From: an uncultured Treponema sp.
Lineage (GTDB): Bacteria > Spirochaetota > Spirochaetia > Treponematales > Treponemataceae
Assembly: GCA_947165795.1 (NCBI GenBank)
Contig: CAMVBP010000017.1
Span: forward strand, 1 to 16,258
Length of the DNA stretch: 16,258 bases
Direction: 5' to 3'
Within the stretch, counting starts at the first letter, position 1. Each line of letters begins with the position of its first letter. The position numbers were made by a program, and so were the translations under genes. Positions 1-7,174 of this stretch are shown here, piece by piece. The notes beneath the pieces were generated by a model. The model worked only from the letters and a program-made list of their open reading frames with translations, ran no database searches and was not told the origin of the DNA.

Positions 1-68
1 TCAGAAAGCCCTTCTTTTACGCCGGCAAAATAACTGGAAGTCCACATTTATAAGTATGAGAGGTTTTT

Positions 69-1358
69 ATGAAAAAAGTTTTTTCTGTTCTTCTGATTTT
101 GCTTTTTGCTTCTGCTGCTGTTACTGCACAGGTTTTTGCTTTGAATGAATCACAACTTCCTTCTGATAAAGAATTTGTTTCTAAATATTCGACATTTAAG
201 GATCATCAGAAATATACAATTTCCTGGGTACCTGAATGGAAGTTTGATGTTTCGCGTGATTCTGTTATTGGTGAACTTAAGGATTTTGATTCATTTTTAA
301 CTGCAGTTCCTGAAAAGAATTATGATACAAGTCTTTTAAAGGGAATTGTAAAAATGAATCTTTATAATTTTGATGAAATTGATTATTCAACTGTTGATGA
401 ATATTTAAATCAAATAAAAGAAAAATATCCGGATGAGTATCGTACCTGGTGGATGACTGCATTTTTTTATAATGGTGCTTCTCCTTACAGAGCATTTGAT
501 GAAATCTCAAAAGCAGAAGAACTTCGCGGAGGACTTACTCGTTTAGATGACTTTGTTATTGATTTCCTAACAGACTATGTTTACATTTCTCTAACCTGCG
601 GAATGAATCAGCATGCCAATTATGCCTTTAGCTGTCTTTGTAATTATACTAAACGCGAACCTGAATCATATCCTTATTATGAAATGCTTAAATCACGAAT
701 GATTGAAAGTTCAATTGAGAACAGTTATAAGAATAATGAAGTTTGGAACGTAACAAAAATTGGTGACAAAATTTGTATTGAAAGTTCAATGCTTGGAGTG
801 AGCATTAAAACTGATGAAAATCAACAGGGACAAATCTTCGGTTTTGAAAAAGGTTTTTCATACATGTTCTTGCAAAGTCCGGTTTTTAAATTCGGTGAAA
901 ATAATACGACAACTACAACTCTTGCCATTTATTTTTATGCAGGACAAACTGAAGCCGAAGTTAGCGAAAGTATGAATCGTACGGTTCAGAAAACTGATCC
1001 GAATGGAAAAGTTACTCCACTTGGAAACTATAAAATAAATGATTTTTTAGCGCACTATTATATATACGAAAATTCTGAAATTTATAAAGATGATCGTAAC
1101 GGAATGAAACTTGAATTCATTATTTTTACAGTTCCTTATAATGAATTCTCAGGAATAAGTTTTGAAAAACAGGTTGATTTTTTAAATTCAGCCACAAACG
1201 AAGATTCAGAAAATATAAAATATTACCAGGTGAAAAAGCAGTTAAAAAGACTCGACACTCCGGTTACATGTATGATTCTCTTAGATTCCTGCAATGCAGT
1301 TTTTGAAGAATCTCAGGCATGGATGGAATCAATTCTGAATGAAAGTATTTTTGAGTAG
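69..1358 (+). CDS. Exported protein of unknown function (429 aa)
   Basis: I do not recognise this family. The first 24 residues form a Sec-type signal peptide: MKK, a hydrophobic stretch (VFSVLLILLFASAAV), then small residues with a plausible cleavage site near A-Q-V-F-A. No lipobox cysteine is present, so the product is probably periplasmic or outer-membrane associated. The rest is soluble-looking, rich in Asp, Glu, Tyr and Phe, with no further membrane segment. Residues of about 85-210 look helical and could be a TPR-like region; the second half (about 230-420) looks more beta-rich. Both are impressions only. The ATG is well supported by GAGAGG five bases upstream (58-63). The gene stands alone on its strand and ends at a terminator hairpin at 1391-1428, so it appears to be monocistronic or the last gene of an operon entering from the left. 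Confidence 0.8.
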   Translation: MKKVFSVLLILLFASAAVTAQVFALNESQLPSDKEFVSKYSTFKDHQKYTISWVPEWKFDVSRDSVIGELKDFDSFLTAVPEKNYDTSLLKGIVKMNLYNFDEIDYSTVDEYLNQIKEKYPDEYRTWWMTAFFYNGASPYRAFDEISKAEELRGGLTRLDDFVIDFLTDYVYISLTCGMNQHANYAFSCLCNYTKREPESYPYYEMLKSRMIESSIENSYKNNEVWNVTKIGDKICIESSMLGVSIKTDENQQGQIFGFEKGFSYMFLQSPVFKFGENNTTTTTLAIYFYAGQTEAEVSESMNRTVQKTDPNGKVTPLGNYKINDFLAHYYIYENSEIYKDDRNGMKLEFIIFTVPYNEFSGISFEKQVDFLNSATNEDSENIKYYQVKKQLKRLDTPVTCMILLDSCNAVFEESQAWMESILNESIFE

Positions 1359-1390
1359 CACGGAAGAAATAAATACATTGCGGAATTTAT

Positions 1391-1428
1391 TACGGTGGTT
1401 TCGAGAATCTCAACAACCGTATTTTTTT
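1391..1428 (+). terminator. Hairpin and T-run terminator after the exported-protein gene
   Basis: ACGGT (1392-1396) pairs with ACCGT (1416-1420). The stem continues, with a mismatch and a small bulge, through GTT/AAC and GAG/CTC to a tiny loop, and is followed by seven T (1422-1428). The T-run lies on the plus side, so it should stop the plus-strand transcript. The same stem could also act weakly on the converging ABC operon, but that side lacks a T-run. Confidence 0.75.
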
Positions 1429-2250
1429 CTACCCCTTTAATCCGCCTGTAGATACGCCGCTTAAAATGTATTTTCTGGTGAATAAGAACAGAATAATCAT
1501 TGGAAGAACAATTACAGTTGAGGCGGCCATCAAAAGCTCAGGGAAGCTTCCTGCTTCTGTTGTAAAAACCTGAAGACCGTACGGCAATGTTCTTGAGCGC
1601 GAATCTGAAGTTATATAAAGCGGCCACATAAATGAATTCCACGAAGAAAGTGCATTCATCAAAATTACAGTAAAAACAGAAGGCTTGGCAATCGGAACCA
1701 TTATCCGCCAAAGATATTTCCAGTTCGAAGCACCGTCAATTCTGGCAGAATAATAAAGACTGTCAGAAACGGTATCAAAGAAATTTTTTAATACATAAAC
1801 ATAAAAAATGCTGCTTATAAACGGAAGCACCAGAGCCGGCAGTGTATTGTATAAACCTATTTTTACTATTGTCGAATAGTTAGTTATAATTAACATTTCA
1901 AAAGGAATCATCATTAAAGAAAGCAGAATGGAAAACAAAATTTCTTTGAACGGAAGATTCAATCTTGAAAAAGCAAATGCTCCTAAAATGGAAGTCATTG
2001 TTGTTGTTGCAACAGACATAATCATTACAACAATTGAATTAAAAAAATATCTTCCAAAGGGCGCCATAGAAAATGCTTTTGCATAATTTGCAAAAGATAA
2101 ATGCGACGGAAAGAATTTCGGCGGAAACTGAATTACTTCTGCAGAAGTTTTAAAAGAACACAGAATCATCCAGATAAATGGAAAAATCATTATAAGGGCA
2201 CCAATTGTAAGAAAAAAATAACTTACGATTTTAGAAATTGTATTTTTCAT
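1429..2250 (-). CDS. ABC importer permease, MalG/UgpE type
   Basis: One of two inner-membrane subunits of a CUT1-family (sugar or sugar-phosphate) ABC importer. The 273 aa length is normal for MalG/UgpE. About six membrane segments are visible, starting at residues 10-30. The EAA loop that contacts the ATPase lies at about 163-190 and contains Y-S-A-R-I-D-G-A-S followed by W-R-I-M-V-P-I-A-K-P, matching the family pattern of a conserved Gly and a terminal Pro. The start overlaps the stop of the upstream permease gene in ATGA, and GAGGG lies just upstream, so translation is probably coupled. It is the last gene of the operon. Substrate is unknown. Confidence 0.93.
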   Translation of the reverse strand: MKNTISKIVSYFFLTIGALIMIFPFIWMILCSFKTSAEVIQFPPKFFPSHLSFANYAKAFSMAPFGRYFFNSIVVMIMSVATTTMTSILGAFAFSRLNLPFKEILFSILLSLMMIPFEMLIITNYSTIVKIGLYNTLPALVLPFISSIFYVYVLKNFFDTVSDSLYYSARIDGASNWKYLWRIMVPIAKPSVFTVILMNALSSWNSFMWPLYITSDSRSRTLPYGLQVFTTEAGSFPELLMAASTVIVLPMIILFLFTRKYILSGVSTGGLKG

Positions 2251-3158
2251 TTGAGCCCTCTTATATGCATTTTCTTCCTTAAACGTAATTGTAAAAGAGT
2301 AAAAATCAGAACAAATAAAAAGAAAATAATTGCAGCGGCCGATGCTGTTCCATATTTTCTTTTTTCCATCATTGCGTATCTTATATAATAAACTACCGTA
2401 TAAAGATTATAGTACGGACCTGGCTTTCCATAAAATAGAGGAAAGAGTTCGCTAAAAACTTTAAAGCATGAAATTGTATTAATAATGCATACAAGAAAAA
2501 CTGTCGGAGAAAGTAAAGGAAGTGTAATTCTAAAAAAGATTTTCGAGCCTTTTGCCCCATCAACTTTTGCGGCAGTATAATAAACAGGATTTATATTTTG
2601 AAGACCGGAAATTAAAAGGATAATTGTAAAAGGAAGAATGTTCCATATTCCAAAAATTATCAATGCGGCAATTGACCATTTTGAGTCCACTACCCAACCG
2701 ATCTTTTCTATTCCGAATTTTGATAAAATAAAATTTAATAAACCATAATTCTGGTTATACATAAAGCGCCAGATTAAACCTACTGCTGTAACTGATGTTA
2801 CCATCGGAAGAAAAAATGCTGTCTGAAAAAAAGCAATTCCCTTTAATTTTTTATTCAGAAGGTTTGCAAAAAAAATTGCAATGATTGTGCTTAACGGAAC
2901 TGTAAAAATAACATATATGATTGTATTCTTTAATGCCATCAGGAATTTTTCGTCCGCCAGAACTTTTCTGTAATTGTCCAGGCCCCAGGAATCAAATGTT
3001 CCGCGCAGATGGCTGTAATTTTCTTTGAAAGAAATTAATAAAACATTTATAACAGGATAAACAATAAAGACAATAAGAAAAACTAAAAACGGAAGCAGAA
3101 ATAACGCTGCTTCGTTATGCGAGCCGGAAAGATCTTTTAAATAATTTTTCTTTTTCAA
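2247..3158 (-). CDS. ABC importer permease, MalF/UgpA type (TTG start)
   Basis: Partner membrane subunit of the same importer. The 303 aa product has about six membrane segments (first at about 19-42) and a clear EAA loop at about 193-218: Y-Y-T-A-A-K-V-D-G-A-K-G, then F-R-I-T-L-P-L-L-S-P. The short N-terminus without an extra periplasmic domain is UgpA-like rather than like enteric MalF. The start codon is TTG: it overlaps the ATPase stop in the four bases TTGA, and GGAGGA lies eight bases upstream (3167-3172); no ATG fits. The gene ends in an ATGA overlap with the next permease. Confidence 0.92.
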   Translation of the reverse strand: MKKKNYLKDLSGSHNEAALFLLPFLVFLIVFIVYPVINVLLISFKENYSHLRGTFDSWGLDNYRKVLADEKFLMALKNTIIYVIFTVPLSTIIAIFFANLLNKKLKGIAFFQTAFFLPMVTSVTAVGLIWRFMYNQNYGLLNFILSKFGIEKIGWVVDSKWSIAALIIFGIWNILPFTIILLISGLQNINPVYYTAAKVDGAKGSKIFFRITLPLLSPTVFLVCIINTISCFKVFSELFPLFYGKPGPYYNLYTVVYYIRYAMMEKRKYGTASAAAIIFFLFVLIFTLLQLRLRKKMHIRGLK

Positions 3159-4213
3159 GAAATGCGTCCTCCGGTTTCTGCATCAAAAATAAACACACCT
3201 TTTTTTGAAAGTGAAATTTTAATTGTCTGATTAACTGTAAAAATTGTTTCTGTATTAAAAATCGCGCGCAGTAATTGGTGTTCCTTTAATGCAGGAATTT
3301 CCAGCTGTACAATCTGTTCTTTTCCTAATACCGAAACATTTTTTATAAATGCTTCTACAGTATTTTTATTCGGATTATCCGGATTATATATAAAACTTTC
3401 CGGTCTGATTGCAAGAACAATATTTTTACAGTCTGTATTAAAACCGTCGTGAAGATTTTTAACGCCAGAAGGAATTCCGTCTGAAAGTTCAATATCGTTA
3501 ATCGGCGGATTTCCTAAAAAGTCTGCAGTAAACCTGCAGTTAGGATTTTCGTACAGTTTCTGACTTTCATCATTTTGAATAAGCTTTCCGTCTTTCATTA
3601 AAATAATTCTGTCGGAAATTGCCATAGCCTCTTCCTGATCATGAGTAACAAAGATTGTAGTTACCTTTGTTTCATTTTGAATTCTTTTAATTTCTTCACG
3701 CATTTCGAGTCGTAATCTTGCATCAAGATTAGAAAGCGGTTCATCCATTAATAATAGCTGTGGATTTTTTATGAGGGCTCTGGCAATAGCAACACGCTGC
3801 TGCTGGCCTCCGGAAAGTTCACCGGGATATCTTTTTAAAAGATTTTCAACATGAACAATTTTTGCAATCTGTTCCGCCTTCTCATTTCTTTCTTTTTTTG
3901 GAACCTTTTGAACTTCGAGCGGAAAAGCAATATTTTCTAAAACTGTAAGATGAGGATATAAAGCGTAATGCTGAAAGACCATTCCAATATTACGCTTATC
4001 AGGCTCTAAGGTTGTAACATCTTTTTCATCAAAGAAAATTCTTCCTTCTGAAACTTCTGTAATTCCACATAGCAAATTAAGAATTGTAGACTTTCCGCAG
4101 CCGGACGGACCTAAAAGACATATGAGCTTTCCATCCGGAAGTGAAACAGAAAAATTATCAGCTGCGAGAACTTCTTTATAACGTTTTGTAACCTTATCAA
4201 GCCTGATTTGCAT
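3155..4213 (-). CDS. ABC importer ATPase, MalK/UgpC/MsmK type
   Basis: Cytoplasmic ATPase that powers the importer. All nucleotide-binding motifs are intact: Walker A GPSGCGKST (35-43), Q-loop Gln81 in V-F-Q-H-Y-A-L-Y-P, signature LSGGQ (133-137), Walker B L-L-L-M-D-E (153-158), D-loop S-N-L-D (161-164) and switch His191 in V-T-H-D-Q-E-E-A. The roughly 110-residue C-terminal part (from about 240) corresponds to the TOBE/OB regulatory and substrate-sensing domain of MalK-type ATPases; the total of 352 aa is normal. The ATG follows the binding-protein stop by nine bases and has only a weak SD (AAGA), so it probably depends on translation of the preceding gene. Confidence 0.95.
   Translation of the reverse strand: MQIRLDKVTKRYKEVLAADNFSVSLPDGKLICLLGPSGCGKSTILNLLCGITEVSEGRIFFDEKDVTTLEPDKRNIGMVFQHYALYPHLTVLENIAFPLEVQKVPKKERNEKAEQIAKIVHVENLLKRYPGELSGGQQQRVAIARALIKNPQLLLMDEPLSNLDARLRLEMREEIKRIQNETKVTTIFVTHDQEEAMAISDRIILMKDGKLIQNDESQKLYENPNCRFTADFLGNPPINDIELSDGIPSGVKNLHDGFNTDCKNIVLAIRPESFIYNPDNPNKNTVEAFIKNVSVLGKEQIVQLEIPALKEHQLLRAIFNTETIFTVNQTIKISLSKKGVFIFDAETGGRIS
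3167..3172 (-). promoter_or_regulatory. Shine-Dalgarno supporting the TTG start of the MalF/UgpA-type permease
   Basis: GGAGGA on the minus strand, eight bases before TTG at 3156-3158 and inside the last codons of the ATPase gene. Confidence 0.65.
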
Positions 4214-4222
4214 ATTTCTTAA

Positions 4223-5506
4223 TTAGTCATTAAGAGCTGCGTTACAATCTTTTACAAGACCTGCAACAGCTTCTTCTGCAGTCAATTTTTTATCAACTAC
4301 ATTGTTCAAATATTCAACAAGAATATTACGTACCTGAGCAGCTCCTCTTACATTAGGGAAAGAACCTGAAACATCGAGGTTTGCCTGTACACATGGGAGT
4401 GCAGAAGTTTCTGGAAGATTATTAATGTATTCCTGATATTCAGCAGTAGCCTGTGTTGTTCCATAAGGAGACAATGCTGAGTTAGCTTTTGCCCAGCCTG
4501 CATTCATCTGTGCAGAAAGGAAGAATTTTGCAAATTCATAAGCACCGCGGTCAACCTTTTCATCTCTAGCGAGGAAAATAGGACCTCTGTTCCATGCTGT
4601 ATAGAATGAACGTCCGTTAGAAGAAGAAATCCATGGAGCCATTCCAAGTTCACCAGTAAGCATTGTAATATACTGATCATTTACACAAGAACCAGAGAAA
4701 GAAGCAATTGTTCCGTTAGCAAGGTCTTCAGAAGCGTAACGACCTACTGTATTAAATTCAAACCAGCCTTTATCACAGCAGTCTGCATACCACTGATAAA
4801 TTTCAACAAGCTTGTCGCTGCCGAAAAGAACCTTCTTATTTTCTACATCAATATATCCAAGACCATTCTGCATAATCATCATCTGAATATTATCTACAAG
4901 CCCGTCTGAATGGAATCCTGGAATGCCTTTCTTTTCATAAATAATTCTAGAAACTTCTGCAAGTTCATCCCAGTTCTGTGGAGGATTCAATTTTAATTCA
5001 TCAAAGATTTCCTTGTTATAGAACAAAACAGGACCTGTTGTACAACCAGGAAGATAATAAATTCCTCCGTCTGCAAAGCCCTTTACATCTGTCTGCATTG
5101 CATCCGGCAAAGAAGCGATAATTTTTTTCATTGAATCGTCGCCTTTTTTAGAATCTTCATTGATGTATTTTGTAATATCAATTGCAAGTCCTTCTTTTGC
5201 ATAATCAATAGCAGTAGAACCGTAATTAAAAATAATGCTTGGTCCAACTTTATTTGCAACTGCATTGTAAACTGTATCTGCAAAGCCTGCACTGTCCTGT
5301 GCAAGAACCTTTACTTCATATTTATTCTGTGAATCATTGAATTTCTGAGCTGCATTTACAAGATATTCCTGCTGACTTCCATTGTAAGTATGCCAGATTT
5401 CTACAGTAACTTTTTTTGAATCTTTATTTCCGCAGCCTGCAAAAAATAAAGATGCTGTAAGTACTGCTGCAAAAACTGATAAAACTCCTGAGATTGATTT
5501 CTTCAT
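4223..5506 (-). CDS. Extracellular solute-binding lipoprotein, UgpB/MalE-like
   Basis: Substrate receptor of the ABC importer. A lipoprotein signal peptide ends in L-F-F-A-G-C, so Cys25 should be lipidated and the protein tethered outside the inner membrane. The mature part has features of family 1 binding proteins: V-E-I-W-H-T-Y near the N-terminus, F-Y-N-K-E-I-F-D-E-L with N-W-D-E-L, and a C-terminal tail with an N-V-R-G-A-A-Q-V-R motif resembling UgpB's ending. The 427 aa length is typical. Resemblance to UgpB suggests glycerol-3-phosphate, a glycerophosphodiester or a sugar, but the substrate cannot be decided. The ATG is preceded by GAGAGGA (5512-5518) with a five-base spacer. First gene of the operon; see the promoter and operator entries upstream. 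Confidence 0.93.
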   Translation of the reverse strand: MKKSISGVLSVFAAVLTASLFFAGCGNKDSKKVTVEIWHTYNGSQQEYLVNAAQKFNDSQNKYEVKVLAQDSAGFADTVYNAVANKVGPSIIFNYGSTAIDYAKEGLAIDITKYINEDSKKGDDSMKKIIASLPDAMQTDVKGFADGGIYYLPGCTTGPVLFYNKEIFDELKLNPPQNWDELAEVSRIIYEKKGIPGFHSDGLVDNIQMMIMQNGLGYIDVENKKVLFGSDKLVEIYQWYADCCDKGWFEFNTVGRYASEDLANGTIASFSGSCVNDQYITMLTGELGMAPWISSSNGRSFYTAWNRGPIFLARDEKVDRGAYEFAKFFLSAQMNAGWAKANSALSPYGTTQATAEYQEYINNLPETSALPCVQANLDVSGSFPNVRGAAQVRNILVEYLNNVVDKKLTAEEAVAGLVKDCNAALND

Positions 5507-5518
5507 ATATATCCTCTC

Positions 5519-5539
5519 ATTGAAACGAAGTGTTTCAAT
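5519..5539 (-). promoter_or_regulatory. Inverted repeat in the leader, abutting the SD of the binding-protein gene
   Basis: ATTGAAAC (5519-5526) and GTTTCAAT (5532-5539) are perfect 8-bp arms around a five-base centre. The repeat lies inside the predicted 5' leader of the ABC operon and directly touches the Shine-Dalgarno GAGAGGA (5512-5518). It could be a second DNA operator, since TGAAAC/GTTTCA half-sites resemble LacI-type sites, or an mRNA hairpin that affects ribosome access. It is not followed by a T-run, so an intrinsic terminator is unlikely. Confidence 0.55.
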
Positions 5540-5556
5540 TAATTAAATTTTTTGTG

Positions 5557-5585
5557 AGTGTATCACTTTGCATAAGTTTATGCAA
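5557..5585 (-). promoter_or_regulatory. Sigma70-type promoter of the ABC importer operon
   Basis: Read on the minus strand: -35 TTGCAT (5580-5585), a 17-base spacer, and -10 TACACT (5557-5562). The predicted transcript start is near 5549-5550, giving a leader of about 43 nt with a good SD. The DNA upstream of the -35 (5586-5625) is almost pure A/T, as in UP elements. The -10 lies within a short inverted repeat, GTGA-N5-TCAC (5554-5566). Confidence 0.6.
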
Positions 5586-5586
5586 A
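5567..5586. promoter_or_regulatory. Palindromic operator candidate over the -35 of the ABC operon
   Basis: TTTGCATAA (5567-5575) and TTATGCAAA (5578-5586) are perfect 9-bp inverted arms separated by GT. The site covers the -35 box and most of the spacer of the predicted promoter, where a repressor would block RNA polymerase. Symmetry and position fit a dimeric repressor of the LacI/GalR or similar type, which often controls sugar importers. No regulator gene lies in the window, so the binding protein is unknown. Confidence 0.6.
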
Positions 5587-5663
5587 TAAAAAATAGTTTT
5601 ATATAAAAATAATTTGCTTTTTTTATTCATTTTCAAAAAATTCTTAAATAGCACCATGCCATA

Positions 5664-5692
5664 TTTACAACATATCCCGCAAGTTCTATAAT
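5664..5692 (+). promoter_or_regulatory. Promoter of folC, predicted to give a leaderless transcript
   Basis: -35 TTTACA (5664-5669), exactly 17 bases of spacer, and -10 TATAAT (5687-5692). Initiation about seven bases downstream falls near 5699, only about four bases before the ATG at 5703. No SD-like sequence precedes that ATG. Confidence 0.65.
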
Positions 5693-5702
5693 CAAAACTA
5701 TT

Positions 5703-7049
5703 ATGAATGCAATTGAGGATTTTCTTGACTGGCTTGATTCTTATATGAATTTTGAGAAGCAGCCTCAAAAAAATATTTTTTGGCTGGATACAATAGATTA
5801 TTTATGTAAACTTTTTGATAACCCTCAGGATTCAGCACCCTGCGTTCATGTTGCCGGTTCCAAAGGCAAAGGTTCTGTTTCTAAAATGATTGCCAGTATT
5901 TTATCTCAGGCTGGATATAAAACAGGACTTTACGCTTCTCCACATATTACAGACTTTAGGGAAAGAATTGGTACAGCCGACGGTTTTTTTGATGATGAAA
6001 TTTATCAGAAATCCGTAAAAGAAATTGTTACAAAAGTTGATTCAATTATTCCAGAAAGTCTTCCTGCAGAACGACCTATTACCTGGTTTGAACTTGTAAC
6101 TTTATTTTCATTTTTGTGCTTTAGAAATGCAAAGACAGACTGGAATGTTTTTGAAGTTGGAATGGGCGGCCGTCTTGATTCAACAAATATTATCAGGCCA
6201 AAGCTCTGCTGTATTACTCCGATAGAGCTTGAGCATACAGAATTCCTTGGAAATACTCTTGAGCAGATTGCTTCGGAAAAAGCCGGAATAATTAAAAACT
6301 GTACGCCGGTTCTTCTTTCAAGGCAGCCTGCTGATTCTGTAAATATTGTACTTAGGGAAAAGGCATTTACACGCCACGCTCCATACTTTTTTGTTGATGA
6401 ATTAATATCATCATCTTCTTATGCTTTTGATGAAAAGAATTACAGAATGAATGTTCATTTTGAAAGTTCAATGTTTAACCGACCTATAGATGCAAAACTC
6501 CGTTTACTTGGAAAAATGCAGGCACAGAATGCAGCTATGGCTTGTATTGCGGCTAAAAAGCTTTTACCGAATATTGACGAAAGCGTAATAGAAAAAGGGC
6601 TTGAAAACGCAGTATTACCGGGCCGTTTTGAAATTAAAGAAAATCCAAGCGGCTTAAACGGACTTACAATAATTCTTGACGGCGCACATACAGTAAACAG
6701 CATAGGTCTTACAATTGATACAATGAACAAAATCTTTGGATCAAAAAATGTAAACCTCTTATTTGCCTGTGCAGCCGACAAAGACGTAAAAGATATTGCA
6801 AAGCTTTTTGAAGGAAGATTTTCTCATATATATGTAACCCGTCCAGGCGAAAAAAAGCAGTCGGATATGAATGCAGAAATTAATGCATTTACTGATGCTA
6901 ATTTAAAATTTACCGCAGATGCAGATTATAAGAAAATTATAAAAACAGCATTGATTGAATCGGCAAAAGATAATTCAGTTTTGTTAGTAACAGGTTCGTT
7001 CTATTTGATTTCTGAAACTGAAGAAATTTTGAAAAATAATCAATTCTAA
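5703..7049 (+). CDS. folC: Bifunctional folylpolyglutamate / dihydrofolate synthase family ligase
   Basis: ATP-dependent Mur-ligase-fold enzyme that adds glutamate to folates (and dihydropteroate), retaining folate in the cytoplasm. At 448 aa the length is normal. Visible family motifs: P-loop A-G-S-K-G-K-G-S (51-58), S-P-H-I-T-D-F-R-E-R-I (79-89), F-E-V-G-M-G-G-R-L-D-S-T-N (150-162), S-E-K-A-G-I-I-K (191-198), L-P-G-R-F-E (305-310), L-D-G-A-H (325-329) and V-T-G-S-F-Y-L near the end. The P-loop has Ser-Lys where many FolC have Thr-Asn, and D-G-A-H is followed by Thr-Val instead of the usual Asn-Pro. The ATG at 5703 is chosen because the N-terminus aligns with the usual family start; there is no SD. 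Monocistronic, ending at a large hairpin. Confidence 0.93.
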   Translation: MNAIEDFLDWLDSYMNFEKQPQKNIFWLDTIDYLCKLFDNPQDSAPCVHVAGSKGKGSVSKMIASILSQAGYKTGLYASPHITDFRERIGTADGFFDDEIYQKSVKEIVTKVDSIIPESLPAERPITWFELVTLFSFLCFRNAKTDWNVFEVGMGGRLDSTNIIRPKLCCITPIELEHTEFLGNTLEQIASEKAGIIKNCTPVLLSRQPADSVNIVLREKAFTRHAPYFFVDELISSSSYAFDEKNYRMNVHFESSMFNRPIDAKLRLLGKMQAQNAAMACIAAKKLLPNIDESVIEKGLENAVLPGRFEIKENPSGLNGLTIILDGAHTVNSIGLTIDTMNKIFGSKNVNLLFACAADKDVKDIAKLFEGRFSHIYVTRPGEKKQSDMNAEINAFTDANLKFTADADYKKIIKTALIESAKDNSVLLVTGSFYLISETEEILKNNQF

Positions 7050-7082
7050 AAATTTCAAAAATTTATATACCAGCACCCCCGA

Positions 7083-7163
7083 CCAAAAAGCGCGTCTTTT
7101 GATTTATTAAAAAAAGATGAATAAATCAAAATCACCACTTTTGGAGTTGGGAATTTTTTTTTT
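7083..7163 (+). terminator. Large nested hairpin with T10, between convergent genes
   Basis: An inner perfect 12-bp stem, TTTTGATTTATT (7097-7108) with AATAAATCAAAA (7120-7131), encloses an 11-base A-rich loop. An outer arm CCAAAAAG (7083-7090) pairs imperfectly with CTTTTGG (7138-7144). Ten T follow (7154-7163). This should terminate folC. On the minus strand the inner stem is followed, after seven bases, by a T5 run, so it may also terminate the long minus cluster. The convergent gap 7050-7174 contains nothing else recognisable. Confidence 0.7.
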
Positions 7164-7174
7164 GTTTTTGAAAT

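Noticed and set aside
1..68. Promoter of the first gene (TATAAG at 49-54)
   Set aside because: No matching -35 at 16-18 bases. It may be present but cannot be supported with so little upstream sequence.
2101..2388. Plus-strand ORF across the two permease genes
   Set aside because: Antisense to two well-supported permeases, Lys/Asn-rich, no SD.
4214..4222. Attenuator or terminator between the binding protein and ATPase genes
   Set aside because: The gap is nine bases, with no hairpin.
5554..5566. CRP-type binding site GTGA-N5-TCAC
   Set aside because: The CRP consensus spacing is six, not five, and the site covers the -10 where an activator would not bind. Kept only as an observation within the promoter finding.
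5507..5702. Riboswitch before the ABC operon
   Set aside because: The predicted leader is only about 43 nt, with one small hairpin and no known aptamer pattern.
5535..5768. 77-codon minus-strand ORF in the folC upstream region
   Set aside because: It covers the two promoters, the operator and the folC start, has no SD and no protein-like composition.
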